From Flavisolibacter ginsenosidimutans (lineage in GTDB: Bacteria; Bacteroidota; Bacteroidia; Chitinophagales; Chitinophagaceae): a stretch of 64,000 bases of DNA. This document shows positions 54,981 through 63,902 of this stretch, in pieces (position 1 is the stretch's first letter; every line of letters begins with the position of its first letter). The stretch spans positions 1 through 64,000 of the forward strand of contig NZ_CP042433.1 in the NCBI RefSeq assembly GCF_007970805.1, in the 5' to 3' direction. A model generated the notes under the pieces. The model saw only the letters and a program-made list of their open reading frames with translations. It made no database searches and was not told the origin of the DNA. A program made the translations under genes and the position numbers.

Positions 54981-56129
54981 TCACCATTCGGCCACGCTGC
55001 CATCTTTGTGACGCCATACCGGATTTTTCCAATTGTGCCCGATGGCTGCCATCTTTTTCACTTGCTCTTCGTTGATATCTATACCCAAGCCCGGGCCATT
55101 GGGTATGTTCACATAACCATCGCTGTAATGAAAAACTTCGGGATGCACCAGATAATCGAGCAGGTCGCTGCCCTGGTTGTAATGAATCTTAAGGCTTTGC
55201 TCTTGAATAAAGGCGTTGTGGCAAGTGGCATCAACCTGAAGACAGGCCGCAAGAGCAATCGGGCCAAGCGGACAATGCGGCGCGGCGGCTACGTCAAAGG
55301 CTTCGGCCATGGAAATAATTTTTTTGCATTCGGTAATGCCGCCGGCGTGAGAAAGATCGGGCTGAATAATGTCAACGCATCCATCCAGCAACAACGGCTT
55401 GAAATCCCAACGCGAAAACATGCGCTCACCGGTAGCAATCGGAATGGTTGTGTGTTGGCGTATCTCTTTAAGCGCTTCGTTATTTTCCGGCAGCACCGGT
55501 TCTTCAATAAACATGGGGTGAAAGGCTTCTAATTCCTTGGCCAATGTTTTTGCCATGGGCTTGTGCACCCGGCCGTGAAAGTCAATGCCAATATCAAGCG
55601 CATCGCCCACCGCTTCCCTGATGGCGGCCACGCGGGCCAGGGCCGCATCAATCTTTGCGTGCGAGTCAACGTACTGCATTTCTTCTGTGGCATTCATTTT
55701 TACCGCCGTGAATCCTTGTTCTTGCATTGCTTTTGCCGCAGTGGCTACGTCCGCCGGACGGTCGCCTCCAATCCAGGAATAAACACGCATGTTTTGACGG
55801 GCTTTGCCGCCAAGCAATTGATGAACCGGAGCGTTCAAAAATTTTCCTTTAATGTCCCACAAAGCCTGGTCTATGCCGGCCAGGGCGCTCATAAGGATAG
55901 CGCCGCCTCTGTAAAAGCCTGCCCGGTAAAGAACATTCCAATGATCCTCGATGTTGAGCGGGTCTTTGCCAATAAGGTATTCCATCATTTCATCCACGGC
56001 TGTTTTCACCGTCGCTGCTTTGCCTTCTATCACGGGTTCGCCCCATCCGGCAATGCCTTCGTTCGTTTCTATTTTTAAAAACAACCAGCGCGGTGGCACG
56101 GGATAGAGTTGGTAGGTTTTTATTTTCAT
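54981..56129 (-). CDS. dgoD: D-galactonate dehydratase
   Basis: This 382-residue enzyme of the enolase superfamily converts D-galactonate to 2-keto-3-deoxy-galactonate. The metal ligands are Asp183, Glu209 and Glu235, and the catalytic His185 (DFHGRVH) and His285 (APHCPLGP) fall at the same numbers I recall for the E. coli enzyme. The identical length supports orthology. It follows the aldolase gene by 3 bases and precedes the transporter gene by 60. With these it forms a complete De Ley-Doudoroff pathway. Confidence 0.95.
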   Translation of the reverse strand: MKIKTYQLYPVPPRWLFLKIETNEGIAGWGEPVIEGKAATVKTAVDEMMEYLIGKDPLNIEDHWNVLYRAGFYRGGAILMSALAGIDQALWDIKGKFLNAPVHQLLGGKARQNMRVYSWIGGDRPADVATAAKAMQEQGFTAVKMNATEEMQYVDSHAKIDAALARVAAIREAVGDALDIGIDFHGRVHKPMAKTLAKELEAFHPMFIEEPVLPENNEALKEIRQHTTIPIATGERMFSRWDFKPLLLDGCVDIIQPDLSHAGGITECKKIISMAEAFDVAAAPHCPLGPIALAACLQVDATCHNAFIQEQSLKIHYNQGSDLLDYLVHPEVFHYSDGYVNIPNGPGLGIDINEEQVKKMAAIGHNWKNPVWRHKDGSVAEW

Positions 56130-56132
56130 ACG

Positions 56133-56768
56133 CTATTTAGAAGAAGGTTGAACGGCTCGAACAAAGGCCTTTGCTTTTTCAACCAAGGCTTTTTCGTTCA
56201 GCGTGTCTTTTGTTAACGAGGAGGGCACAAGTGCACTGCCAATGCCAAAAGCAACGGCGCCTGCTTTTTGAAAAGCGGCGATGTTTTCGAGCGACACGCC
56301 GCCCGTTGGCATCATTGGAATGTGCGAAAGCGGCCCTTGCAAATCTTTAATGTATTGAGGATGCGAAGCCGGAAAAACTTTTACAATATCAGCACCGGCC
56401 TTGTAAGCCGTAACAATTTCCGTGGCGGTAAAAGCTCCCGGAATGCTTACGCAATTTTGCGCCTTTGTATACGCGATGGTACTGAGGTCAAGGGAAGGCG
56501 AAATAATAAAACCGGCACCGGCGTCTATTGCTTTCGCTGCCTGCTCAACATCCATCACCGTTCCTGCGCCGGTAAGCAGCTTATTGCCAAAGACAGCGGT
56601 TATTTCTTTTATCATGTCAAACGCCCCGGGTGTGTTGAGGGTGATTTCAACCGCTTTTATGCCGCCTTTTATCAGGGCTTCCACAACCGGCATCACGGTG
56701 TCAGCAGGCAATCCCCGGAGAATTGCCACAATCTTATTTGTCAGAATTTGAGAAGACGCTGTCGTCAT
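56133..56768 (-). CDS. dgoA: KDPG/KDPGal aldolase (2-dehydro-3-deoxy-6-phosphogalactonate aldolase)
   Basis: This 211-residue class I aldolase splits phosphorylated 2-keto-3-deoxy hexonates to pyruvate and glyceraldehyde 3-phosphate. The Schiff-base lysine is Lys130 (DIVKVFPAS), with the general base Glu41 region (VEITLNTPGA), the carboxylate-binding GAGTV (67-71) and PTGGV (154-158). The fold alone does not separate KDPG from KDPGal activity. Operon context with dgoD and dgoK favours the galacto form. It is the first gene of the - strand operon. Confidence 0.92.
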   Translation of the reverse strand: MTTASSQILTNKIVAILRGLPADTVMPVVEALIKGGIKAVEITLNTPGAFDMIKEITAVFGNKLLTGAGTVMDVEQAAKAIDAGAGFIISPSLDLSTIAYTKAQNCVSIPGAFTATEIVTAYKAGADIVKVFPASHPQYIKDLQGPLSHIPMMPTGGVSLENIAAFQKAGAVAFGIGSALVPSSLTKDTLNEKALVEKAKAFVRAVQPSSK

Positions 56769-56927
56769 AATGATTTCTTCACCGCAATTAAGTTAAGCTT
56801 TGTTGTCTACCTGCCTCTTTACCGGTAGGAAAATATCATTACTGTGAGCAATAGTATCAGCAGAGAAAAAACGACTTCGATATTTTTGGCTGAACGCTTT
56901 CCGACAGCGTGATTAAACTGATCCCCG
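56769..56927. promoter_or_regulatory. Divergent promoter region between dgo operon and third dehydratase operon
   Basis: This 159-base non-coding gap separates two divergent sugar-acid operons. A weak inverted repeat (CTACC at 56808-56812 and GGTAG nearby) is visible. No regulator gene lies next to either operon, and no clear operator is recognised. Confidence 0.5.
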
Positions 56928-58175
56928 ATGAGGATAACCGATGTTTCCGCTATTTTGTTAACCGGTCCTTGCACACTCGACCCTTATCTTTCCGAAGCCC
57001 GCAAACTGCGCAGCGCTGCGTTCATTCGCATTCAAACCGACAATGGTTTGGTAGGCATTGGTGAAACATATGGCGGCTACTTTTTCCCTGAATCAGTTCC
57101 AGCCATCGTTGATTTTTTCAAACCCATTTTGATTGGTGCAGAAGCGGATAACATCGCTGAACTGTGGCAACGAATGTATCACTGCGGCAACTTTTGGTGC
57201 CGCGTCGGTTTGGGAGCAATCGTGCTCACCGGCATTGAAGCTGCATTGTGGGATATAAAAGGCAAAACGCTTGGCCAGCCCGTATATAAATTATTGCAAC
57301 AGGAATATGCAAAGGCCTTTCCGCAAACTTCATTGAAAGAACACGCAAAACTTCCTTGTTATGCCACAGGTGGACCAAGCAATTACCCGATTGATAAACT
57401 AGCCGGCAAGATTGAATACTATCGTTCGCTTGGCTTCAACGGTGTAAAAGTTGGTGCCGGTGCTTATTACAAGGAAAGCGGTTCGGAGATTGCAAGCGAA
57501 CCACAAGCCGCAGCCGATTTTGAAGCGGACAAACTGCGTTTTATTCGCGAACGTTTTGGCAATGATTTGTGGCTGATGCTGGATGCACACATGGGCAATC
57601 ATGCCAAAACTACGTGGGGACTTGAAACTGCAACGGCCGTAGCAAATGCAGTAAAGCCTTACGATCTTTTCTTTTTAGAAGAACCGCTTCATTATACACG
57701 TCCCGATTTGTATGCGGAACTCTGTCACAACACCACTACGCCAATCGCTGGTGGCGAATGCCTGACGGCACCTTGCGAATGGCAAACGTTTATTGAAGGT
57801 AACTGCTTTCACGTTGGTCAACCCGATGCGGCCTTTGTATCCGGCCTTGGGCCGTTTATGGAAATCGCTTCAGGGCTGGCTGCAAAGAACCAGTCCATTG
57901 CGCCGCATGCCTGGGGTGCGGGTGCTGCGCAAATGCAAAACATTCATTGCGGCTTTGCCTGCGCTAACACCGTGATGCTGGAAGTGGCACCGGCTTATGG
58001 TCCTTTGCACAGCGAATTGATTGGTGACAGTCTGCAACTAAAAAATGGTTACATCTTGCCACCCGAAAAACCCGGACTGGGAATCGAATTGACGGATGAA
58101 ACCATCCGCAAATTTCCCTTTGTTCCCGGCAGCGGTGAGTTCAACAGCGTGCCCGGAAAAATTTTATCCACCTAG
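56928..58175 (+). CDS. Enolase-superfamily sugar-acid dehydratase/racemase, specificity unknown
   Basis: This is a 415-residue mandelate racemase/muconate-lactonising protein. Metal ligands are Asp219 (MLDAHMGN), Glu251 (FFLEEP) and Glu277 (AGGECLT). A catalytic His is present at 327 (APHAWGAG), and Lys174 (NGVKVG) stands on the second strand. The PHAWG form and extra loop (GAGAYYKESGSEIAS) separate it from dgoD, nearer to galactarate/rhamnonate/fuconate-type dehydratases. It heads a + strand operon with a 2-hydroxyacid dehydrogenase and an esterase. The substrate could be a second aldonate from the same glycan. Confidence 0.85.
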   Translation: MRITDVSAILLTGPCTLDPYLSEARKLRSAAFIRIQTDNGLVGIGETYGGYFFPESVPAIVDFFKPILIGAEADNIAELWQRMYHCGNFWCRVGLGAIVLTGIEAALWDIKGKTLGQPVYKLLQQEYAKAFPQTSLKEHAKLPCYATGGPSNYPIDKLAGKIEYYRSLGFNGVKVGAGAYYKESGSEIASEPQAAADFEADKLRFIRERFGNDLWLMLDAHMGNHAKTTWGLETATAVANAVKPYDLFFLEEPLHYTRPDLYAELCHNTTTPIAGGECLTAPCEWQTFIEGNCFHVGQPDAAFVSGLGPFMEIASGLAAKNQSIAPHAWGAGAAQMQNIHCGFACANTVMLEVAPAYGPLHSELIGDSLQLKNGYILPPEKPGLGIELTDETIRKFPFVPGSGEFNSVPGKILST

Positions 58176-58186
58176 CACTTCCATCC

Positions 58187-59197
58187 ATGAACATTCTGAT
58201 TGATATGCCCGTGTACGAACCTCTGCTCGCATCACTGCAAGCATTGGACGAAGTGAATGTGGACGTCATAAAAGAACCCGCAGTCTCATCAAGGCCTTTG
58301 CCGGTTGAGCAAATACGGGATTGCGATGTTTTGTTCTGTACTGTTCCGCCGTCCAATCATGCGGAAATGCGGAACCTGAAAATGATCCAGATAAGTTCTG
58401 CCGGCTACACGCAGCTGATCGGGCAACGATTGGAAGAAAGAGGCGTGAAAGCCTGCAATGCTTTGGGCGTGTTTGATGTGCCCATTGGCGAATGGAACAT
58501 GGCCATGATGATCAACCTTGCCCGCAACCTGCGGCAGATGATTCGCAACCAGGAAACGAAGGTTTGGGACCGTGCCGCACAATTTCAAACCGAGATACGT
58601 TGCGGTGTCGTAGGCATCTGGGGTTATGGCGGCATTGGTCGCGAAACCGCGAGATTGGCGAAAGCCATGGGCATGCAGGTGCATGTGTTGTCCCGTTCAG
58701 GCGTTCAAAAAAGAGACAGCGTTTATTGCGTCCCCGGCACCGGCGATGCAGAAGGAGTTTTGCCCGACAAAGTGTTCGGTTACGAGGATAAAGAAACCTT
58801 CCTGAGAGGGCTTGATTTTCTCATCATGGCCATTCCGCAAACAGGCAACACGGAAGGCATTGTAGGTGAAGAAGAATTGCGGTTGCTGAAACCATCGGCC
58901 TTTCTTCTCAACCCGGCAAGAGGCCCGTTGATTAAAGAAGCCGCGTTGATAAAAGCGCTCCAGGAAAACTGGTTTGCCGGCGCAGCACTCGACACGCATT
59001 ATTATTACCCAATGCCGGAAGATCATCCCTTGTGGCGCATGAAAAATGTTATCCTCACACCACACATCTCGGGCTCAAGCGCAAGTCCTCATTTCCTGGA
59101 AAGAACCTGGGATATTTTTTACCGCAACGTGCAACGATTGCAAAACGGTGAGCCTTTGTTGAATGAGTTAACGCCGTCTGCCTTAAAAGGAAAATAA
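58187..59197 (+). CDS. D-isomer-specific 2-hydroxyacid dehydrogenase
   Basis: This 336-residue NAD(P)-dependent enzyme has the dinucleotide motif GYGGIG at 146-151, an Arg (LNPARGPLI), a Glu in the PEDHPLW region, and a catalytic His (TPHISG). It interconverts 2-oxo and 2-hydroxy acids. No ACT or other regulatory domain is present. It follows the dehydratase gene by 11 bases, so it may reduce the 2-keto acid produced there or a later 2-oxo product. The next start lies 1 base after its stop. Confidence 0.9.
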   Translation: MNILIDMPVYEPLLASLQALDEVNVDVIKEPAVSSRPLPVEQIRDCDVLFCTVPPSNHAEMRNLKMIQISSAGYTQLIGQRLEERGVKACNALGVFDVPIGEWNMAMMINLARNLRQMIRNQETKVWDRAAQFQTEIRCGVVGIWGYGGIGRETARLAKAMGMQVHVLSRSGVQKRDSVYCVPGTGDAEGVLPDKVFGYEDKETFLRGLDFLIMAIPQTGNTEGIVGEEELRLLKPSAFLLNPARGPLIKEAALIKALQENWFAGAALDTHYYYPMPEDHPLWRMKNVILTPHISGSSASPHFLERTWDIFYRNVQRLQNGEPLLNELTPSALKGK

Positions 59198-59198
59198 A

Positions 59199-60191
59199 AT
59201 GAATGCTCACTTTTTTTCTTCTTTGCTCCTCCTGGTTTTTTGTTTGCCCGTTATGGCGGTGAGCAAAAAAAACACAGACGAAAAAAAGTTGCTTTCACAT
59301 CATTCCCTCCATTTTCAAGAACGGCGAGACATTGATTCCTTCTGGAAAAAAACAAAAGAAGAATTGGCGCTCGTTCCCGTCAATGCAAAAGTAGAAAGCA
59401 TAAAAGAAGCCATTCCCTACCGCAAGTTTTTTATCACGGTGCACAGCCTTGGTGATGTAGAAGTGGCTGCTTTTCTTTCGCTTCCCGTACAAGGCGAAGG
59501 CGGCGCAAAACCCTGGCCGGTGATTGTGACGACGCCAGGTTACGGCGGCGACCAGCAAGGCGTGATGTTGAGCGAATGTCAACGCGGTTATGCCATCCTG
59601 CAAGTGTTCCCACGGGGGCAAGGCGAGTCAGCCAAATATTTTAAGCTTAGCGGCGACAAACTCACATCAAAACTGGATGCGCCAGAAGGTGCGTATTATC
59701 AAGGTGCTTACGCCGATGTGATGCGTATGATTGATTACATCGTCACCCGTTCCGACATTGACAGCAACCGCATTGCCATGGTGGGCACCAGCCAGGGTGG
59801 CGGCATTTCGCTGGCCGTTGCTTCGCTCGACAAACGCATTAAGGCGGTTGTGGCGCACGTGCCTTTTCTCTGCAATTTTCGTCTGGCTGCAAGCGTCAAC
59901 AAATCCTTGGTAAAAACCCTCCTTGACAGGGCCAAAGCAAATACGGAAACGTCGTTGCAAACGCTGGATTATTTTGATCCATTGCAGTTGGTAACAAACC
60001 TGAAAGTGCCGGTGTTGATGAGTGCCGGCGGCAGGGACGAAACTTGTCCGGCGCAAACAATACAATCGGTGTACGATAAAATTCATGCGAGAAAAAAGCT
60101 GAAGTTTTATCCCGAACTGACGCATACAAGCAGCGTTGATTTTTACAATCAAACGTGGAGCTGGCTTGAAAAGAAATTTCGCAAACACTAA
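59199..60191 (+). CDS. Exported acetyl-xylan-esterase-like alpha/beta hydrolase
   Basis: This 330-residue secreted hydrolase has a signal peptide (SLLLLVFCLPVMA). The nucleophile Ser198 lies in GTSQGGG, the acid in SAGGRDETCP, and the His in LTHTSS near the C-terminus. VTTPGYGGDQQG supplies the oxyanion region. It matches the AXE1/cephalosporin-C deacetylase group that deacetylates oligosaccharides. Its tight spacing (1 base) to a cytosolic dehydrogenase gene shows the operon mixes exported and cytosolic steps. Confidence 0.87.
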   Translation: MNAHFFSSLLLLVFCLPVMAVSKKNTDEKKLLSHHSLHFQERRDIDSFWKKTKEELALVPVNAKVESIKEAIPYRKFFITVHSLGDVEVAAFLSLPVQGEGGAKPWPVIVTTPGYGGDQQGVMLSECQRGYAILQVFPRGQGESAKYFKLSGDKLTSKLDAPEGAYYQGAYADVMRMIDYIVTRSDIDSNRIAMVGTSQGGGISLAVASLDKRIKAVVAHVPFLCNFRLAASVNKSLVKTLLDRAKANTETSLQTLDYFDPLQLVTNLKVPVLMSAGGRDETCPAQTIQSVYDKIHARKKLKFYPELTHTSSVDFYNQTWSWLEKKFRKH

Positions 60192-60261
60192 TTGTGCGAC
60201 GCAACAAAGCCATTTTGCAAAACGAATAACGAATGCTTAATCCTTTTCATAAATCATCGCT

Positions 60262-62052
60262 ATGCTGTTGACTACACGTTACATTTTTAGTTTTATTTTC
60301 TCCTTTATTGCTCTTGGTTCGTTTGCACAGGAAAAGCAAACGGTTGAAGGATTCGACTCGGTTGTTTTTCATTACAACGCCAACCGCACACAGGCTGTGC
60401 GTGACTTTCGCGGTTCGTCGCGTGGCTACATGACCGCCGGTTGGTGGGCGCCTGAACAAATGAAGAAGAACATTCTCTCGTGGCGAACGGCTGCCGTTCC
60501 GGAAAAGAAACAAACCACTTTCGTCTTCATCGGTTCGTCTTCGGTATTGCCTTCTGAATTTTCCGTTGGGCCAAAAGCGAAGATGACTGTGAACGGCGTT
60601 TATGCCCTTACGTTTACACTGGGACGCATGCGTGACTTTACTTGGAAGGAAGGTGAGTATGAACTCAAATACATTTCCAAACGCGTAGAGTATCCCTACA
60701 CCGGCAATCACCGCCAGTTTGAAATTCACGGCAACAGCGGCATCTATCAATTAACCGTTCCGGCATCGACGGTGCAAGTAGGCAAGAGCGCAGTAATCGA
60801 AGTGGAAATCCTTCCGTTTGAGCAATGGCCGAACGGTTGGTTTATGGTAAAGGAGAGAAGAGATGTGACCAAGGCTGCCAGCATCGAATCGCTGCAAGGC
60901 GAAATTGAGGCCATGCGTGCCGACTTGAACAAGATGAACGAGCAAACGCAGATACTGGCCACCGAAGTGTATGCGCCCATGCTCGATACAGTGCATCATT
61001 TTCAGCACCAGGTTATTTATACCAACGGCTATCGTCACCTGCATCCGGCCGACCTGATTAAACTAAAGAACGGCGACATTTTGATAATGGCGCGGCAAGC
61101 AACCGAGCACTATGCTAATGATGGCGACGTGGTGATGTTGCGTTCGAAAGACGGTGGTAAATCATGGCACGATCCGCAGATAATTACGGCCATTAAAGAC
61201 GTGGACGAACGCGAAGGTTGCGGCATCCAACTAAAAGACGGAACCATCCTCGTGGGTGTTTTTTACAACGACAATTACCTGCCCTCAGGTGTTTATAATT
61301 GGAACGGCGCCGTAAAACTTCCGCAGTTGGACAGGCCACGTTTGGGTACGCATTTCATTACGTCGAAAGACAACGGCAAAACATGGTCGGCGCCAAAATT
61401 TTTGGACATCAAAGGCATGCCGTTCACCGGTGTGGAAGGACCAACTGATGCGCCGATTGAAATGCCCGACGGTTCCATCATCATGGGTGTAATTGGTTAC
61501 GGTATTAACGGCGACAGCAAAAACATTGGTTCGGTGTTGTTGAAGTCAACCGACAAGGGTTCTTCGTGGAAATATGTTTCCACCATCGCCGGTGACCCGG
61601 GTGGCAAACTTGGCAACTTTGTTGAACCCGGCATCGTTCGCACCAAAACGGGTCGCATCATCGCTGGTCTGCGCAACGGTGCACCCGAAGGCGCCGTGTG
61701 GATGACTTATTCCGACGACGACGGTAAAACCTGGGCGCCTGTTGTCAAAACAGAGATGATTGGCCATCCCGTTGACCTGATACAATTGGCCGACGGCCGC
61801 GTAATGGCTACGTACGGCATTCGTGAAGGAAGACACACAACACCCGGCGGCATTCGGGCATGCTTCAGCAACGACAACGGAAAAACCTGGGACATCAATA
61901 CGGAAGTGCAGATTCGCAATGATTTCTTTAACTGGGATATTGGTTATCCCGAGTCCATGCAAATGAAAGACGGGCGAATACTCACCGTTTACTATTATAA
62001 CCTGTTTGGAAAATACTATTTGGGCCAAACGGTTTGGAAGCCGGTTCGTTAA
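60262..62052 (+). CDS. Exported BNR/sialidase-fold protein with Bacteroidota-type N-terminal domain (paralogue 1)
   Basis: This 596-residue secreted protein has a signal peptide ending near GSFAQE. Residues about 25-200 form a beta-rich domain I do not recognise (TVEGFDSVVFHYNANRTQAV, in part; GYMTAGWWAPEQMKKNILSW). A short coiled-coil follows (about 212-240, LQGEIEAMRADLNKMNEQ). The rest is a propeller with Asp boxes SKDGGKSW, SKDNGKTW, STDKGSSW, SDDDGKTW and SNDNGKTW. Its tandem neighbour is strongly similar throughout. The sialidase fold is certain; the activity is not. Confidence 0.8.
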   Translation: MLLTTRYIFSFIFSFIALGSFAQEKQTVEGFDSVVFHYNANRTQAVRDFRGSSRGYMTAGWWAPEQMKKNILSWRTAAVPEKKQTTFVFIGSSSVLPSEFSVGPKAKMTVNGVYALTFTLGRMRDFTWKEGEYELKYISKRVEYPYTGNHRQFEIHGNSGIYQLTVPASTVQVGKSAVIEVEILPFEQWPNGWFMVKERRDVTKAASIESLQGEIEAMRADLNKMNEQTQILATEVYAPMLDTVHHFQHQVIYTNGYRHLHPADLIKLKNGDILIMARQATEHYANDGDVVMLRSKDGGKSWHDPQIITAIKDVDEREGCGIQLKDGTILVGVFYNDNYLPSGVYNWNGAVKLPQLDRPRLGTHFITSKDNGKTWSAPKFLDIKGMPFTGVEGPTDAPIEMPDGSIIMGVIGYGINGDSKNIGSVLLKSTDKGSSWKYVSTIAGDPGGKLGNFVEPGIVRTKTGRIIAGLRNGAPEGAVWMTYSDDDGKTWAPVVKTEMIGHPVDLIQLADGRVMATYGIREGRHTTPGGIRACFSNDNGKTWDINTEVQIRNDFFNWDIGYPESMQMKDGRILTVYYYNLFGKYYLGQTVWKPVR

Positions 62053-62075
62053 TTAATTGTTTTTAATCGTCTTTC

Positions 62076-63875
62076 ATGAAGACAACCATGCGATTGTTTT
62101 TCCTGAACCTCTTTATTGCGTCTTCGCTTTTTGCAGCAGCACAAGAGCTACAAAAAGTAGAAGGCTATGACACAGTGCTGTTTCATTACAACGGTAACCG
62201 TTCGCTGTCCACCATCGATTATTTAGGCAATACACGCGGTTATATGACGGCTGCGTGGTGGGCCAAAGGACAGATGCAAAAAAATATTTTGTCGTGGCGC
62301 ACGGCCGTTGTTCCCGAAAAAAAGCCGACAACGTTTTCATTCGTCGGTGCCAGTGCGCCACTGCCCGCTGAATTTTCCGTGGGGCCCAAAGTAAAACTGA
62401 CGGTGAACGGCAACTATGCGCTTACGTTCAACATCGGTATGATGCGCAACTTTACATGGAAAGAAGGCGGCTATGAATTAAGCTATACGTCACAACGGGT
62501 TGAGTATCCTTACTTCGGTACAATGCGTGAATTTCATCCCGATGGCAACAGCGGCCTGTATCAGTTAACGGTTCCTGCCGATGCAGTGGAAGCTGGAAAG
62601 TCAGTGGTAATCGAAGTAGAGATGGTCCCCTTTGATCGTTGGAACAACGGCTGGTTCATGGTAAAGACATACAAAGACGTGCTGAAGCAGGAAAACATTC
62701 AACGGCTGCAGGGCGAGATCAATAGCTTGCGCAACGATGCGGCGGTTCTCTCCGAACAAACACAGATACTGGCAACAAAGGTGTACAACAAAATGCTGGG
62801 AACGGATGACCTTCAACACCAAGTGGTTTACACCAATGGCTATCGTCACTTGCACCCTGCCGATTTAATCAAGTTAAAGAACGGCGAGCTTTTGCTGATG
62901 GCAAGAGAAGGCACAGAACACATTGCCGATGATGGCGACGTGATCATGCTTCGCTCAAAAGACGGCGGCAAAACCTGGGGCGATAAGACAACCATTGCCG
63001 GAATTAAAAACGTGGACGAAAGGGAAGGTTGCGGCATTCAGTTGAAAGACGGAACAATCGTGGTGGCCATTTTTTACAACGGTCTTTATTTTCCGGATGG
63101 CGCTTATTTTTTGTGGAAGCCTGATCGCCAGTTAGCTAAAGATACGGTTCGTCCGCGTCTCGGCACATATATCATTACGTCGAAAGACAACGGTAAAACA
63201 TGGTCCGCGCCAAACTACATTGACATTAAAGGAATGCCGGTGAACGGTTTGGAAGGCCCAACAGACGCACCGATTGAAATGCCCGACGGCTCTATCGTGA
63301 TGGGCGTTATCGGTTATAGTCTGCACGGTGATCCGAAGAATACAGGCTCTATTTTATTGCGCTCAACCGACAAAGGAAAAACGTGGAACTATGTTTCTAC
63401 CATCGCCAGCGATCCCGGTGGAAAGCTGGGAAATTTTGTAGAGCCGGGAATTGTAAGAACAAAAACAGGAAGGCTCGTGGTCGGACTTCGCAATCACGGT
63501 CCAGAGCAGGCCATTTGGATGACGTATTCCGATGATGACGGCAAGACATGGGCGCCGCCTTTTCAAACAGACATGATCGGTCACCCCGTAGATTTAATAC
63601 AATTGAAAGACGGACGATTGATGGCCTCTTACGGTATTCGCGAAGCGCATGCAAAACCAGGCGGCATCCGCGTTTGCTTTAGCAACGACAACGGCAAGAC
63701 GTGGGACATCAAAACGGAAAAGCAATTGCGTAATGATTTTATCAACATGGACATCGGTTATCCCGAATCACTTGAGTATCCCGGCGGCAAAATGCTGACG
63801 GTCTATTACTACAATCTTTTCGGCAAATATTTTTTGAGCGAAACCTTTTGGCAGTTAGACCGTAACAAAAAATAA
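62076..63875 (+). CDS. Exported BNR/sialidase-fold protein, tandem paralogue 2
   Basis: This 599-residue paralogue of the preceding gene shares the same order: signal peptide, N-terminal beta-rich domain (GYMTAAWWAKGQMQKNILSW), coiled-coil (LQGEINSLRNDAAVLSEQ) and propeller with Asp boxes SKDGGKTW, SKDNGKTW, STDKGKTW, SDDDGKTW and SNDNGKTW. Long shared stretches include DEREGCGIQLKDGTI and PTDAPIEMPDGSI. Differences cluster in the loop after ADDGDVIMLRSK and in the YFLWKPDRQLAKDT insertion, which could alter specificity. The genes lie 23 bases apart, a tandem duplication. Confidence 0.8.
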   Translation: MKTTMRLFFLNLFIASSLFAAAQELQKVEGYDTVLFHYNGNRSLSTIDYLGNTRGYMTAAWWAKGQMQKNILSWRTAVVPEKKPTTFSFVGASAPLPAEFSVGPKVKLTVNGNYALTFNIGMMRNFTWKEGGYELSYTSQRVEYPYFGTMREFHPDGNSGLYQLTVPADAVEAGKSVVIEVEMVPFDRWNNGWFMVKTYKDVLKQENIQRLQGEINSLRNDAAVLSEQTQILATKVYNKMLGTDDLQHQVVYTNGYRHLHPADLIKLKNGELLLMAREGTEHIADDGDVIMLRSKDGGKTWGDKTTIAGIKNVDEREGCGIQLKDGTIVVAIFYNGLYFPDGAYFLWKPDRQLAKDTVRPRLGTYIITSKDNGKTWSAPNYIDIKGMPVNGLEGPTDAPIEMPDGSIVMGVIGYSLHGDPKNTGSILLRSTDKGKTWNYVSTIASDPGGKLGNFVEPGIVRTKTGRLVVGLRNHGPEQAIWMTYSDDDGKTWAPPFQTDMIGHPVDLIQLKDGRLMASYGIREAHAKPGGIRVCFSNDNGKTWDIKTEKQLRNDFINMDIGYPESLEYPGGKMLTVYYYNLFGKYFLSETFWQLDRNKK

Positions 63876-63902
63876 TTCATTCAAACAGCAAATACAAACA
63901 CC

